Origin: UBA965 sp040396955
GTDB lineage: Bacteria; Chloroflexota; Chloroflexia; Chloroflexales; Roseiflexaceae
NCBI GenBank assembly: GCA_040396955.1
Contig: JBBAWX010000008.1
Span: 62,001 to 126,000, forward strand
Reading direction: 5' to 3'
Length of the DNA: 64,000 nucleotides
Shown: piece after piece, positions 17,306-25,804 of the stretch
Numbering within the stretch: the first letter of the stretch is position 1
How the letters are laid out: every line of letters starts with the position of its first letter
The notes under the pieces: generated by a model
Database searches by the model: none
Seen by the model: the letters and a program-made list of their open reading frames with translations, nothing else
Told to the model about the DNA's origin: nothing
Translations under genes and position numbers: made by a program

Positions 17306-17857
17306 ATGAGCGACGTATCCCCCCGAATGCAGGCCGCCGATGTGACTGTTGATTGGCTGAGTACCATTCCGTACACGGTTGTGCCCTCTTCGCGACCGGC
17401 CACCATCGATGGTGTGTACGTCAAAGACCTCAAGACGCACCTTGATGGTCGCGGAGATGTCATCGAGCTGTGGAGCAAGCCGTGGATCGATCAAGAAGGC
17501 ATGGTCATGCCGGCCCACGTCTACCAGAGCGCCACCGACTACGGAGTCACCAAATGTTGGCATCTGCACAATGTCCACACCGACCAATTCACGGTGACCC
17601 GGGGCAAGTTGCAGGTGGTGTTGGTCGATATTCGGCCATGGTCACCCACCTTTGGCCACGTTAATTCGGTGATTTTGGGCACGGCGCGTCCCAAGCTCAT
17701 TAAGATTCCTCCCATGGTCATGCACGGTTGGAAGGCGTTGTCGATGCCGGAGGTGATTGTCGTCAATCTGCAATCACACGTCTATGACGCCGCCGACGAA
17801 TTCAAGTTCCCGTGGGATTGTGTGCTGAAGCAGGTCTGGGAGCCGATCAACGGCTAG
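17306..17857 (+). CDS. RmlC-like cupin (dTDP-4-dehydrorhamnose 3,5-epimerase family)
   Basis: 183 residues. The core matches the RmlC/RfbC cupin: YVKDLKTHLDGRGDVIELWS, then KCWHLHNVHTDQFTVTRGKLQVVLVDIR, and FIPP-like KIPPMVMHGWKAL. The catalytic His of the family (in the xxWHxH segment) is present. Classical RmlC acts on dTDP-sugars; no rmlA, B or D is near, and the protein lacks the long C-terminal part, so the true substrate is open. GAGGAG precedes the ATG. Its stop codon shares the palindrome CTAG with the stop of the convergent yraN gene. Confidence 0.75.
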   Translation: MSDVSPRMQAADVTVDWLSTIPYTVVPSSRPATIDGVYVKDLKTHLDGRGDVIELWSKPWIDQEGMVMPAHVYQSATDYGVTKCWHLHNVHTDQFTVTRGKLQVVLVDIRPWSPTFGHVNSVILGTARPKLIKIPPMVMHGWKALSMPEVIVVNLQSHVYDAADEFKFPWDCVLKQVWEPING

Positions 17858-18195
17858 GTGAGACCAATTGCGTAGGGCACGTGTGCTATTGAAGTGCCGC
17901 AGATGGTGATGGCGTCAATCCGCCAATCAGCGTCTGCGGCGTTGTGTTGCGCCAAGTACTCGTGGGCGGTTGCAATCAGGCGTCGTTGTTTGTGGGTGCC
18001 AATTGAGGCGCGAGCGTCGGCATGGCCACTGCGGCGGCTTCGTACTTCTACGAAGACCCACTGCTCATCGATGCGCGCCACGATGTCGATTTCGCCGAAA
18101 CGACAGTGCCAGTTGGTATGGTGCACACGATAGCCGTGGCGTTCCAAGAACGCCACGGCCTGTGTTTCGCCGTGTTGACCACTGCGGCGCGTCAT
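17854..18195 (-). CDS. YraN/UPF0102-family predicted nuclease
   Basis: 113 residues from ATG 18195. The family has a Holliday-junction-resolvase-like restriction-endonuclease fold: GETQAVAFLERHGYRVHHTNWHCRFGEIDIVARIDEQWVFVEVRSRRSG contains the GEIDI Asp and the ExVxxR/K catalytic pattern (here VEVRSR). Cellular function is not established for the family. Its start codon overlaps the stop of the glutamate dehydrogenase gene by one base (TAATG), so it is probably translated by reinitiation. Its own stop overlaps the stop of the convergent cupin gene. Confidence 0.88.
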   Translation of the reverse strand: MTRRSGQHGETQAVAFLERHGYRVHHTNWHCRFGEIDIVARIDEQWVFVEVRSRRSGHADARASIGTHKQRRLIATAHEYLAQHNAADADWRIDAITICGTSIAHVPYAIGLT

Positions 18196-19451
18196 TAGGG
18201 GTAGATTCCACGGACGTAGTAGGCCTTGGCGGTGCGGTCGACCGCAAGCAGATAGGCGGCCGTGCGCAATTGGGTGCGCCGCTCCTGTGACATCTGGTGG
18301 ACCGTTTCGAACGAATTCACCATGATGCGTTCGAGCTGTGCGTTGACCTCTCGCTCGGTCCAAAAGAACTCTTGCAGACCTTGGACCCACTCGAAGTAAC
18401 TGACGGTCACGCCACCAGCGTTGGCCAAAATATCCGGGATGACCAGCACACCGCGGTCGAACAAAATTGCGTCGGCGTCGGGAGTGGTTGGCCCGTTGGC
18501 GGCCTCAATGACGACACGCGCCTTGACGCGGTCAGCGTTGAGTGCGGTGATTTGATTCTCAATGGCCGCCGGAATCAAGATATCGCACGGTAATTCGAGC
18601 AATTCGGCGTTGGTCACGAAGTCACATCCAGCCATGTTGGCCACCGTTCCGGTGTTTTGGTAGTGGGCTTGCAGTTGTTCGAGGTTGATGCCCTTGGCGT
18701 TGGCGATACCGCCGCCACGATCGGCAATGCCGACAATCTTGGCGCCCATGTCGGTCAGGAGCCGCGCCGACGTGGCGCCGACGTTGCCGTAGCCCTGGAT
18801 GACGACCTTGGAGCCGGCAATGTTGATGTTGGCGCGCTCGCAGGCCTCGCGCAAAATATACACGAGACCACGGGCGGTGGCTTCGTTGCGTCCGTAGGAG
18901 CCCCCGATGTTGATGGGCTTGCCCGTGACGACTGCTGGTACGGTATGCCCACGGTGCATGGAGTAGGTGTCCATGATCCAGGCCATGATCTGCTGATTGG
19001 TGCCAATGTCGGGAGCGGGGATATCGACGTCAGGTCCAATCAAAAAGCTGATTTCGGTGGCGTAGCGACGTGTCAAGCGTTCGAGCTCACCTGCCGACAA
19101 CAAGGCGGGGTCGACCACTACCGCGCCTTTGGCACCACCGTAGGGGATGTTGACGACCGCACACTTCCACGACATCAACATGGCAAGGGCTCGCACCTCG
19201 TCGATGTCGGTGTCGGGATGATAACGAATCCCACCTTTGGCTGGGCCACGGGTGGTGTTGTGTTGCACTCTATAGCCGGTGAACATTTCGATACGCCCGT
19301 CGTCCATTTTGACGGGGAAATTGACCGCAAACTCGCGGTGGGGGACGCGTAATAGCTTGCGATATCCGGCATCGAGATTCAAGATGTCGGCTGCAATGTC
19401 GAATTGCCGCTGGGCATTGACGTATGCGTTCTCTGTAGGCACCATATTCAT
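18195..19451 (-). CDS. gdhA: Glu/Leu/Phe/Val-type glutamate dehydrogenase
   Basis: 418 residues from ATG 19451, which has GGAGGAG 7 bases upstream (ATG 19445, two codons later, is also possible). The enzyme interconverts glutamate with 2-oxoglutarate and ammonia. The catalytic region reads PAKGGIRYHP, MSWKCAVVNIPYGGAKGAV with the active-site Lys, and DIPAPDIGT; the Rossmann domain has the GYGNVG turn (VIQGYGNVGATSARLL). The C-terminal EWVQGLQEFFWTEREVN is typical of the short hexameric class. Cofactor preference is not clear. yraN is coupled downstream. Confidence 0.94.
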   Translation of the reverse strand: MNMVPTENAYVNAQRQFDIAADILNLDAGYRKLLRVPHREFAVNFPVKMDDGRIEMFTGYRVQHNTTRGPAKGGIRYHPDTDIDEVRALAMLMSWKCAVVNIPYGGAKGAVVVDPALLSAGELERLTRRYATEISFLIGPDVDIPAPDIGTNQQIMAWIMDTYSMHRGHTVPAVVTGKPINIGGSYGRNEATARGLVYILREACERANINIAGSKVVIQGYGNVGATSARLLTDMGAKIVGIADRGGGIANAKGINLEQLQAHYQNTGTVANMAGCDFVTNAELLELPCDILIPAAIENQITALNADRVKARVVIEAANGPTTPDADAILFDRGVLVIPDILANAGGVTVSYFEWVQGLQEFFWTEREVNAQLERIMVNSFETVHQMSQERRTQLRTAAYLLAVDRTAKAYYVRGIYP

Positions 19452-19539
19452 CCTTTTGCTCCTCCTTGAGCAACTGTTGTACGCCACATTGGCCTCATTG
19501 CCGACGGGTGTACCAGCGAACATCGCTAGTATATCATTT

Positions 19540-21120
19540 TTACTGACGCTGGTCATGTTGGAATCGTTGCTGAATCCGCTCAACCATCCCATATATGCTG
19601 TGATCAAACAGTTGCCGTTGATACCCCCAGACGATGAGTGTCATGCTCGCAACGATTGCCATCGCAATGGCTGGAATGCCCTGTGACATCCCGAGCCAGC
19701 CGATGCCCAGCGCAATGATACTCGCCCCGCCACTTCGTGCCATCAGACCAAGAGGGAGGGAGATGTGCTCGCGGCGGAGTGTGCGCCATAACCCGGCGAG
19801 GAGGGCTACTTCGGTGACGATGGTCATGATGGCGGCCGCCTCAGCACCGATGCGTGGGATAAGTAGTACATTGCCGGTGATGTTTACTACGGTGCCGATG
19901 GCGAAAGCCCAGGTGATTGCCTGCTGGCGTCGTACTGCAATCAACGCATACTGTACGACCCCGGTGGCATATGAAAGTGGTAAGTACCAGATGAGGATGC
20001 GCAAAATGTGCGCGGCATCGGGTAGATACGCATCGCCTCCGAGAATCCAAATCAACTGGTCTGCCAAGAGCACCACGTTGATGACCCCGAGCCATGCCAC
20101 CCACTGCAAGACACCGATGGCGCGTATGACGAGCGGATTGAGGGTGTCTCGCTGTTGTACGGCACGTTGGGCGAGGAGTGGAAACAAGGCGCCAACCACG
20201 TACGGCGGGATAATCTGTGTCAACGAAATCACCTTGTAGGCGGCATCATACAGCCCGAGTACCGTATCACCGCTGCTTGCGCGTAAGATGATGGCGTCAA
20301 AGCGAAAAAAGACGGTCAGTAGGATGCTGTTCAGCAGGAGTGGCAACGCTTCGCGCCACAATCTGCGCATCCACGCCCAGTCCCACTGTGGTCCAGCCTG
20401 AAACAGGAGCCGGTGTTGTAGCCCCCATAATAAACCGGCATTGAGCATGGTTGCGAGCAGGGCGACTGCTCCCATGCCTATGATGCGCTGCTCACTATCG
20501 GGAAGTATCCAAATCAAAGCAATGCCCACAATGGTGCGAATGATGCTGGTCATCACGGTCACCAATGCGGGGATTTCCATGCGTTGGGCAGCTTGAAACG
20601 ACGCGCTTGCGGCGGCAGCTGTGCCTGCTGGCCAGAGATGCACGAGGAGCAGGATGAGCGCCACTTGTGTGCCCCAGCTCAACGGTGGCATGCTGTCTTG
20701 CCAGAGCCAGATGCCGAGCCAGGTCAGCGGCGCCACGCAGGCCGCTACTACCCAGCGCATGCTGAGCGTCACCCCAAACATGCGGCTGGCCTGTTGGGGC
20801 TGTGCAGCTGTTTCGCGGACGGCGAGATCGTTGAGCCCCCAGTTGACGATGGTGACAAGGTACATGCTGGCGATGAGTGCCACAAAACTCCATGCCCCAC
20901 TAGCCGTGGGCCCGAGAGCACGGAGCGTGACCGCAGCAAAGCCGAGGTCAAGCACCTTGCCGATCAAATTGGCAATGATCGGGATGCTGCTGTTTTTGAT
21001 GAAACGCGCCATCGGACTCGCCTCACCATCGCGCCACCAACGGCGCCACCCCCATATCATCAGTGCCATGGCCGGCAAACTGAGGATGGTTGCCACAATA
21101 AAAATCGTCGTCGTGCTCAC
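19540..21120 (-). CDS. Polysaccharide flippase of the MATE/MOP superfamily (Wzx-like)
   Basis: 526 residues with 13-14 hydrophobic segments spread along the chain. Characteristic features are the N-terminal NSSIPIIANLIGKVLDLGFAAVTLRALGPTASGAWSFVALI, the FFRFDAIILRASSGDTVLGLYDAAYKVISLTQIIPPYV segment and VVNITGNVLLIPRIGAEAAAIMTIVTEV, all typical of lipid-linked oligosaccharide flippases. An extra membrane helix precedes the core. It starts with GTG overlapping the stop of the upstream ComEC-like gene (GTGA), so the two are translationally coupled. Probable role: export of a lipid-linked glycan for cell-surface polymer. Confidence 0.85.
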   Translation of the reverse strand: MSTTTIFIVATILSLPAMALMIWGWRRWWRDGEASPMARFIKNSSIPIIANLIGKVLDLGFAAVTLRALGPTASGAWSFVALIASMYLVTIVNWGLNDLAVRETAAQPQQASRMFGVTLSMRWVVAACVAPLTWLGIWLWQDSMPPLSWGTQVALILLLVHLWPAGTAAAASASFQAAQRMEIPALVTVMTSIIRTIVGIALIWILPDSEQRIIGMGAVALLATMLNAGLLWGLQHRLLFQAGPQWDWAWMRRLWREALPLLLNSILLTVFFRFDAIILRASSGDTVLGLYDAAYKVISLTQIIPPYVVGALFPLLAQRAVQQRDTLNPLVIRAIGVLQWVAWLGVINVVLLADQLIWILGGDAYLPDAAHILRILIWYLPLSYATGVVQYALIAVRRQQAITWAFAIGTVVNITGNVLLIPRIGAEAAAIMTIVTEVALLAGLWRTLRREHISLPLGLMARSGGASIIALGIGWLGMSQGIPAIAMAIVASMTLIVWGYQRQLFDHSIYGMVERIQQRFQHDQRQ

Positions 21121-21893
21121 GAATCATCCTTTGGTATGCGATAGATGGATGTGCCCGCGGTCATGGGGATGATGAGCGTGCCATCTATGCTCTCGTGAAA
21201 TTGGCGTTCGCCGTGCTGACGGCGTTTGGCCATGCTGAGGCGTGCGGATCGTTGTGGCCTCAATCCATCACTGTAGATGACGAATTGTGGCTGCCAAGTG
21301 CTCCAGAGTGCTCCTTGTGGTGCAATCCGCCATGGATAAATCAATCCTATTGTACCGGAAGGAGGGCGTGGGAGCACGCTTGGTGCCGGTGGGGTTCCAT
21401 GGCTAATCAGGATCCCGCCGGCCGACCAGTAGACGGCGACTCCGTGTGTGCCTACTACGTGGATGGTGAGGTCGTCGACATGCCAAGTATCCCCGGTGGC
21501 TGGGTAGGTGCAGGTGATGTGTGGGACTCGCACACAATACTCTCTGCCGACCTGTGCACTTGCTGGTAACCAGACCACGTGCCGAACCCCGTGGGTGATG
21601 AGCGCATCAAGACCTCCCATCCAGGCCACGCCAGGTTGCGTGATGATGATGACATCGACCACGGCAGTAAACACGAAGGAGCGACTCTGCTCTCCAATTG
21701 TCTGCAACAAGGCGGGGGCGTCATTGGCAGTGTCAATGAGAATGTGGTGTTGGTGTGAGGTACGAATGAACACGGCATCGCCGGCAATGGCTGGTACCAC
21801 GAATGCCGCAGTGCGGGTGACGAGCACTTGGCGAAACCAGAGTCCGGCAATAATACTGAGACCGATGAGGATACTCCACAATGTACGTGCCAT
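21117..21893 (-). CDS. ComEC C-terminal-like protein with degenerate metallo-beta-lactamase site
   Basis: 258 residues. After one N-terminal membrane segment (residues 3-22), the sequence follows the layout of the ComEC/Rec2 C-terminal beta-lactamase fold: GDAVFIRTSHQHHILIDTAND, then VDVIIITQPGVAWMGGLDALITHGVRHVVWLP, and later GGILISHG. In active members the third block reads THxHxDHxGGL; here it is TQPGVAWMGGL, so the metal-binding His and Asp residues are missing. It is therefore probably not a nuclease. GGAGGT lies 6 bases before the chosen ATG; ATG 21896 is equally possible. Coupled to the flippase gene, so an accessory role in surface-glycan export is a fair guess only. Confidence 0.6.
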   Translation of the reverse strand: MARTLWSILIGLSIIAGLWFRQVLVTRTAAFVVPAIAGDAVFIRTSHQHHILIDTANDAPALLQTIGEQSRSFVFTAVVDVIIITQPGVAWMGGLDALITHGVRHVVWLPASAQVGREYCVRVPHITCTYPATGDTWHVDDLTIHVVGTHGVAVYWSAGGILISHGTPPAPSVLPRPPSGTIGLIYPWRIAPQGALWSTWQPQFVIYSDGLRPQRSARLSMAKRRQHGERQFHESIDGTLIIPMTAGTSIYRIPKDDS

Positions 21894-21983
21894 CATCACA
21901 CCTCCCACATGACGCGGTTGCGTTCGTTGGTGTGATGATGGCAGAGGAGCATTACCAGTGCATTACCAGCCTGGTGATGCGTG

Positions 21984-22361
21984 CTAGCGTAGTGCAGTCA
22001 CTTCGATTTCGACCTTGGCATCACGTGGCAAACGTGCCACCTGCACGGTGGAGCGTGCTGGTGGATTGCTGGTGAAGTATTTGCCGTAGACGGCATTCAT
22101 GGCCGCAAAATCATTCATGTCGTGCAAAAATACCGTGACTTTGACGACGTTTTCGAGTGAGCTTCCAGCGGCCGCCAATACGGCCTGGATATTTGCGAAG
22201 ACCTGCTCCGTCTGGGCGGAGACGTCGCCGGCGACAAGTTCGCCCGCCGGTGTCAACGGGATTTGACCAGAGCAGTAAATCATACTGTCGGTCATGATGG
22301 CCTGTGAGTAGGGGCCAATGGCTGGGGCGGCTTTGTCGGTAGCAACAACGGTGCGACTCAT
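21984..22361 (-). CDS. ridA: RidA-family enamine/imine deaminase
   Basis: 125 residues, full length. RidA hydrolyses reactive 2-aminoacrylate and related imines formed by PLP enzymes. Family signatures are the N-terminal DKAAPAIGPYSQAI, QTEQVFANIQAVLAAAGSSLENVVKVTVFLHDMNDFAAMNAVY, the substrate-binding Arg in PARSTVQVARLP and the C-terminal VEIEVTAL. It overlaps the upstream P-loop kinase gene by 4 bases (ATGA), so they are co-translated. A PLP aminotransferase is encoded nearby at 23941, but on the other strand. Confidence 0.95.
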   Translation of the reverse strand: MSRTVVATDKAAPAIGPYSQAIMTDSMIYCSGQIPLTPAGELVAGDVSAQTEQVFANIQAVLAAAGSSLENVVKVTVFLHDMNDFAAMNAVYGKYFTSNPPARSTVQVARLPRDAKVEIEVTALR

Positions 22362-22945
22362 GTGTTTTTCTCCTCAAACAACGATCCGTCAGCATTGTAC
22401 CGCATCTTGCTGGTGGCGTCAGCCTGGCGTTGCGTCGCCACCTCTGCCAGCCAGTGCGCTACAGCTGCTGGTGAACGTAGGATGATGCACTGGAGATGAT
22501 GGGCACGTGCCAAGCGATCCAACATGGCGGGCCGTCTGGACTGCGGGTACTCCCACACAAAGCGCACGAACTCCCAGGTGAGTTGCTCATGACATCCGGC
22601 ACGCATGTCGGGACGGCTCCGACCATGGTAACGGAGGCGCCTCCAGCCAATGCGCCACAGGCAGAGCCACCGCGGCATATCCAAAAAAATCACGGTGTCA
22701 GCCGCGTGCAGGCGCATTTCTAACATGGCCGAGTAGTTGCCGTCGATAATCCAACGTGGGTGTGCGAGGACATGTTGTTGGGCAATGATGAGCGCTTCTC
22801 GTGTAATCGGTTGCCAACCAGGTTGCCAAAAAAGAGTATCGAGGTGCGTGACAGGAATAGTAAGGAGCTCGCTGAGTTGGCGGGCGAGTGTTGATTTGCC
22901 AGCTCCGCCAGATCCGACGATGACGATACGTTGCATGTTTGACAT
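22358..22945 (-). CDS. P-loop kinase of the adenylate kinase-like/FlaR group
   Basis: 195 residues. Walker A GSGGAGKSTLA sits at residues 11-21, followed by the LDTLFWQPGW and WIIDGNYSAMLEMRLHAADTVIFLDMPRWLCLWRIGWR segments seen in proteins annotated as DNA topology modulation protein FlaR or AAA-family nucleoside kinases. These look like small-molecule kinases; the name FlaR is historical and the substrate is unknown. AAGGA lies 7 bases before the ATG. First gene of the pair with ridA. Confidence 0.8.
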   Translation of the reverse strand: MSNMQRIVIVGSGGAGKSTLARQLSELLTIPVTHLDTLFWQPGWQPITREALIIAQQHVLAHPRWIIDGNYSAMLEMRLHAADTVIFLDMPRWLCLWRIGWRRLRYHGRSRPDMRAGCHEQLTWEFVRFVWEYPQSRRPAMLDRLARAHHLQCIILRSPAAVAHWLAEVATQRQADATSKMRYNADGSLFEEKNT

Positions 22946-23025
22946 GGTAGATTCCTTGTGCCCGTGTGCGGTGGCATGTTGAGTGCGTATGCGTGACTAC
23001 GACCGCATATTTTGATGAGATAGAG

Positions 23026-23031
23026 TATAAT
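23026..23031 (+). promoter_or_regulatory. Candidate -10 element of the SDR-to-ROK operon
   Basis: A perfect TATAAT about 95 bases before the SDR start, in the region between two divergent operons. No matching -35 box is seen at 16-18 bases, so it may be activator-dependent or spurious. Confidence 0.35.
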
Positions 23032-23126
23032 CGACATACGATGGTTGATTGTGGGCATGGGCGTGCGTAGAAGAGTAGCGATGCGTACCTCGTATCGAGA
23101 TTGATGTGATGCAGAGGGAGAAGGAT

Positions 23127-23900
23127 ATGGCAACACTCGCAAATCGGGTAATCGTGATTACCGGGGCATCAAGTGGCTTTGGTGCTGATATCGCCCGTAA
23201 AGCAGTGGCGCAGGGTGCCAAAGTCGTGCTTGCGGCGCGATCGACCGATAAATTGCAGGCCTTGGTGGATACACTCGGTGGTGAGCGTCATGCACTCGCC
23301 GTGACAGCCGATGTGACGAGCGATGCAGATGTCGCTCAGCTGTTATCGGCGGCGCAATCATTTGGGACGATTGATACACTCGTCAATAATGCCGGTTTTG
23401 GTTACATGGATCCACTCGTGGATGCACCGTTGTCCGACCTGCAACGTATCATGGACGTCAATGTCTATGGTGCGGTCCGTTGTACGCGGGCATTTTTACC
23501 GCACATGCTTGCACAAAAGCGCGGGCATGTGGTCATGATGGCCTCGATGGCAGGGCTCGTAGCAGCACGTAATATGGCCTACTACAGTGCCAGCAAATTT
23601 GCCTTGGTGGCCATTGGACGCACACTGCAACAAGAGCTCAATGGCACCGGTGTCACCTGTAGCATTATTTGTCCCGGTGTGGCGCAAACCGGGTTCCAAC
23701 AAAATGCCCCCAACGAAAAATATCCCCGGGCGGCGGCATTGAGCACCTGTACATCCGACCAAGTTGCGGACGCTGTGTTGCGTTCTGTGGCTCGGCCCCG
23801 CAACAACGAAGTCATCGTGCCTGCAAGTAGTGCGCTGTTGGCCCGCTTTAGTGCCGCATTCCCAGGACTTTCACGGTCAATTATGAATATGATCGGCTAA
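23127..23900 (+). CDS. Short-chain dehydrogenase/reductase
   Basis: 257 residues from ATG 23127 (GGGAGAAGGA just upstream). A classical NAD(P)-dependent SDR: the dinucleotide motif TGASSGFG (residues 12-19), NNAG (about 91-94), catalytic Ser in MMASMAG and YSASK (about 156-160). It resembles the broad-range YdfG/DltE-like group. It opens a plus-strand run with an aminotransferase, a glycosyltransferase, a SIS isomerase and a ROK kinase. Substrate not predictable. Confidence 0.9.
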   Translation: MATLANRVIVITGASSGFGADIARKAVAQGAKVVLAARSTDKLQALVDTLGGERHALAVTADVTSDADVAQLLSAAQSFGTIDTLVNNAGFGYMDPLVDAPLSDLQRIMDVNVYGAVRCTRAFLPHMLAQKRGHVVMMASMAGLVAARNMAYYSASKFALVAIGRTLQQELNGTGVTCSIICPGVAQTGFQQNAPNEKYPRAAALSTCTSDQVADAVLRSVARPRNNEVIVPASSALLARFSAAFPGLSRSIMNMIG

Positions 23901-23940
23901 CGATTGTGCGCTATCACATGGGCGTATTGATGAGGAAATT

Positions 23941-25101
23941 ATGACCAACACTAGCCGTATTGCGCAACGTATTCATGCGGTGCCGCCTTCTGGCATCCGG
24001 AAGTTTTTTGATATCGCTGCGCAAATGCAGGATGTCATCTCGTTGGGCATCGGTGAACCAGACTTCGTGACACCAACCCACATCCGTCAGGCTGCCGTGG
24101 ATTCCATTGTGGCTGGACAGACTGCGTATACCTCGAATTCGGGGCTTTTTGAGCTTCGTGACGCCATTGCCACTCACCTGTACCAGCACTACCAGCTCCG
24201 CTACGACCCACACCACGAAATCCTCGTGACCGTGGGGGTCAGCGAGGCATTGCAGCAGGCCATGTTGGCAGTCATTGATCCGGGTGATGAGGTCATCATT
24301 CCGGAGCCCTGCTTTGTGGCGTATCCGGCCTGTGTCACTTTCGCAGGAGGGGTGCCAGTCATGGTGCCAACCACGGCCGCCAATGAATTTGCCGTGGATC
24401 CAGCTGCGATTGCGGCCGCCATTACGCCGCGGACCAAAGCCATTCTCATCGGCTACCCCAATAATCCCACTGGTGCAGTGTGTGATGAAGCGACGCTACA
24501 GGCGGTCGTCGATATTGCCGTGACCCACGATTTGTTGATTTTTTCCGATGAAATCTACGATCGCTTGGTCTACGGGGTCAAGCATGTGAGTGTGGCCGGT
24601 CTAGTTGGTGCACACAACCGTACCATCTTGATGGGCGGTTTCTCTAAAGCGTATGCGATGACTGGCTGGCGGTTGGGTTGGGTTTGTGCACCTCCCGACA
24701 TCAGTGAAGCAGTGCGTAAAGTGCATCAGTATGGCATCATGTCGGCGCCGACGGCCGCCCAGTATGCTGGCTTGCAAGCACTTGTCCATGGGGAGCACGA
24801 TGTGGCTGAGATGGTGGCTGAGTATGACCGGCGCCGCCGCGTGTTGGTCGATGGGCTCCGTCGCATTGGCTTGCCTACGATTGAGCCCCGTGGGGCGTTC
24901 TACGTTTTTCCGCAGGTTTCACAATATGGCATGAGTAGTGCCGATTTTTGTGAACAATTTTTGACACAAGAACACGTGGCGGTGATTCCTGGTGATGTGT
25001 TTGGTGCGAGTGGGGCCGGCTATGTGCGGATGTGCTATGCTGTCTCCATGGACAAGATTGAGACCATGCTCGAGCGGCTTGAGCGGTTTGTGAGGAAGTG
25101 A
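23941..25101 (+). CDS. Class I/II PLP-dependent aminotransferase
   Basis: 386 residues of fold type I. The PLP lysine is in SKAYAMTGWRLGW (about residues 236-248), the cofactor-binding Asp/Tyr in DEIYDRLVYG, the substrate Asn in GYPNNPTGA and the carboxylate-binding Arg in YVRMCYAV. This pattern is that of aspartate/alanine/aromatic aminotransferases of the AspB/AlaA-like group; the specific donor cannot be read from sequence. It is 40 bases after the SDR and 6 bases before the glycosyltransferase gene, so co-transcribed. Confidence 0.92.
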   Translation: MTNTSRIAQRIHAVPPSGIRKFFDIAAQMQDVISLGIGEPDFVTPTHIRQAAVDSIVAGQTAYTSNSGLFELRDAIATHLYQHYQLRYDPHHEILVTVGVSEALQQAMLAVIDPGDEVIIPEPCFVAYPACVTFAGGVPVMVPTTAANEFAVDPAAIAAAITPRTKAILIGYPNNPTGAVCDEATLQAVVDIAVTHDLLIFSDEIYDRLVYGVKHVSVAGLVGAHNRTILMGGFSKAYAMTGWRLGWVCAPPDISEAVRKVHQYGIMSAPTAAQYAGLQALVHGEHDVAEMVAEYDRRRRVLVDGLRRIGLPTIEPRGAFYVFPQVSQYGMSSADFCEQFLTQEHVAVIPGDVFGASGAGYVRMCYAVSMDKIETMLERLERFVRK

Positions 25102-25107
25102 GTCAAT

Positions 25108-25791
25108 ATGCGTTTGTCTGTGGTCATGCCCTGTTACAACGAAGCCGAAACTTTGCCACTCATCTTGGCCAAGGTGCGGGCGGTCAACATCGACAAAGAA
25201 ATCATCGTTATTGACGATTGCTCCACCGATGCCACGGCGGCGGTACTTGCTGCTGAACAACAGCGCGATCCCGCGTTGCGGGTCTATCGCCACGAGCGAA
25301 ACCGTGGCAAGGGCGCTGCCGTGCGTACTGGATTCGCCCAGGCACAAGGTGACATCATCATCATCCAAGACTCCGACCTCGAATACGATCCCAACGATTA
25401 CTACGAAGTCGTGACGCCTATCATGGAGGGCAAAGTCAACGTGGTGTTCGGGTCGCGATTCATGGGGCGGCATACCGGCATGTACTTTTGGAATGCACTG
25501 GGCAACAAGTTTCTGACCTTTTTGACCAACTTCCTCTTCAACTGCTGGCTCTCCGACATGGAAACGTGCTACAAAGCGTTTCGCGCTGACATCATCAAAG
25601 GCATCCCACTCGAGAGCAACGATTTTCGCATTGAACCCGAAATGACCGCCAAAATTCTACTCCGTGGTCATCGCATTTACGAAGTGCCGGTGAGTTATCT
25701 TGGTCGCACCTACGAAGAGGGCAAAAAAATGAAGCCTTCGCAGGGGTTGTGGGCCATTTGGGCATTGTTGAAGTATCGTTTTTTTGCATAA
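25108..25791 (+). CDS. Family 2 glycosyltransferase, polyprenyl-phosphate mannosyltransferase-like
   Basis: 227 residues, the length of soluble DPM1-type enzymes that transfer mannose or glucose from a nucleotide sugar to a polyprenyl phosphate. The N-terminus MRLSVVMPCYNEAETL, the nucleotide-binding IDDCSTD, the metal-binding QDSDLEYDPNDY, and ETCYKAFRADIIKGI...FRIEPEMTAKIL are all typical. No membrane segments are seen, although N terminal neighbours in some members carry GtrA-like helices. Its place before a sedoheptulose/sugar isomerase and a ROK kinase suggests glycan precursor supply. Confidence 0.9.
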   Translation: MRLSVVMPCYNEAETLPLILAKVRAVNIDKEIIVIDDCSTDATAAVLAAEQQRDPALRVYRHERNRGKGAAVRTGFAQAQGDIIIIQDSDLEYDPNDYYEVVTPIMEGKVNVVFGSRFMGRHTGMYFWNALGNKFLTFLTNFLFNCWLSDMETCYKAFRADIIKGIPLESNDFRIEPEMTAKILLRGHRIYEVPVSYLGRTYEEGKKMKPSQGLWAIWALLKYRFFA

Positions 25792-25804
25792 CAGGGGATA
25801 GGTA

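Noticed and set aside
17185..17478. N-terminal extension of the CBS protein
   Set aside because: It covers a promoter-like AT-rich region and the beginning of the divergent cupin gene; a good start with a ribosome binding site lies at 17184.
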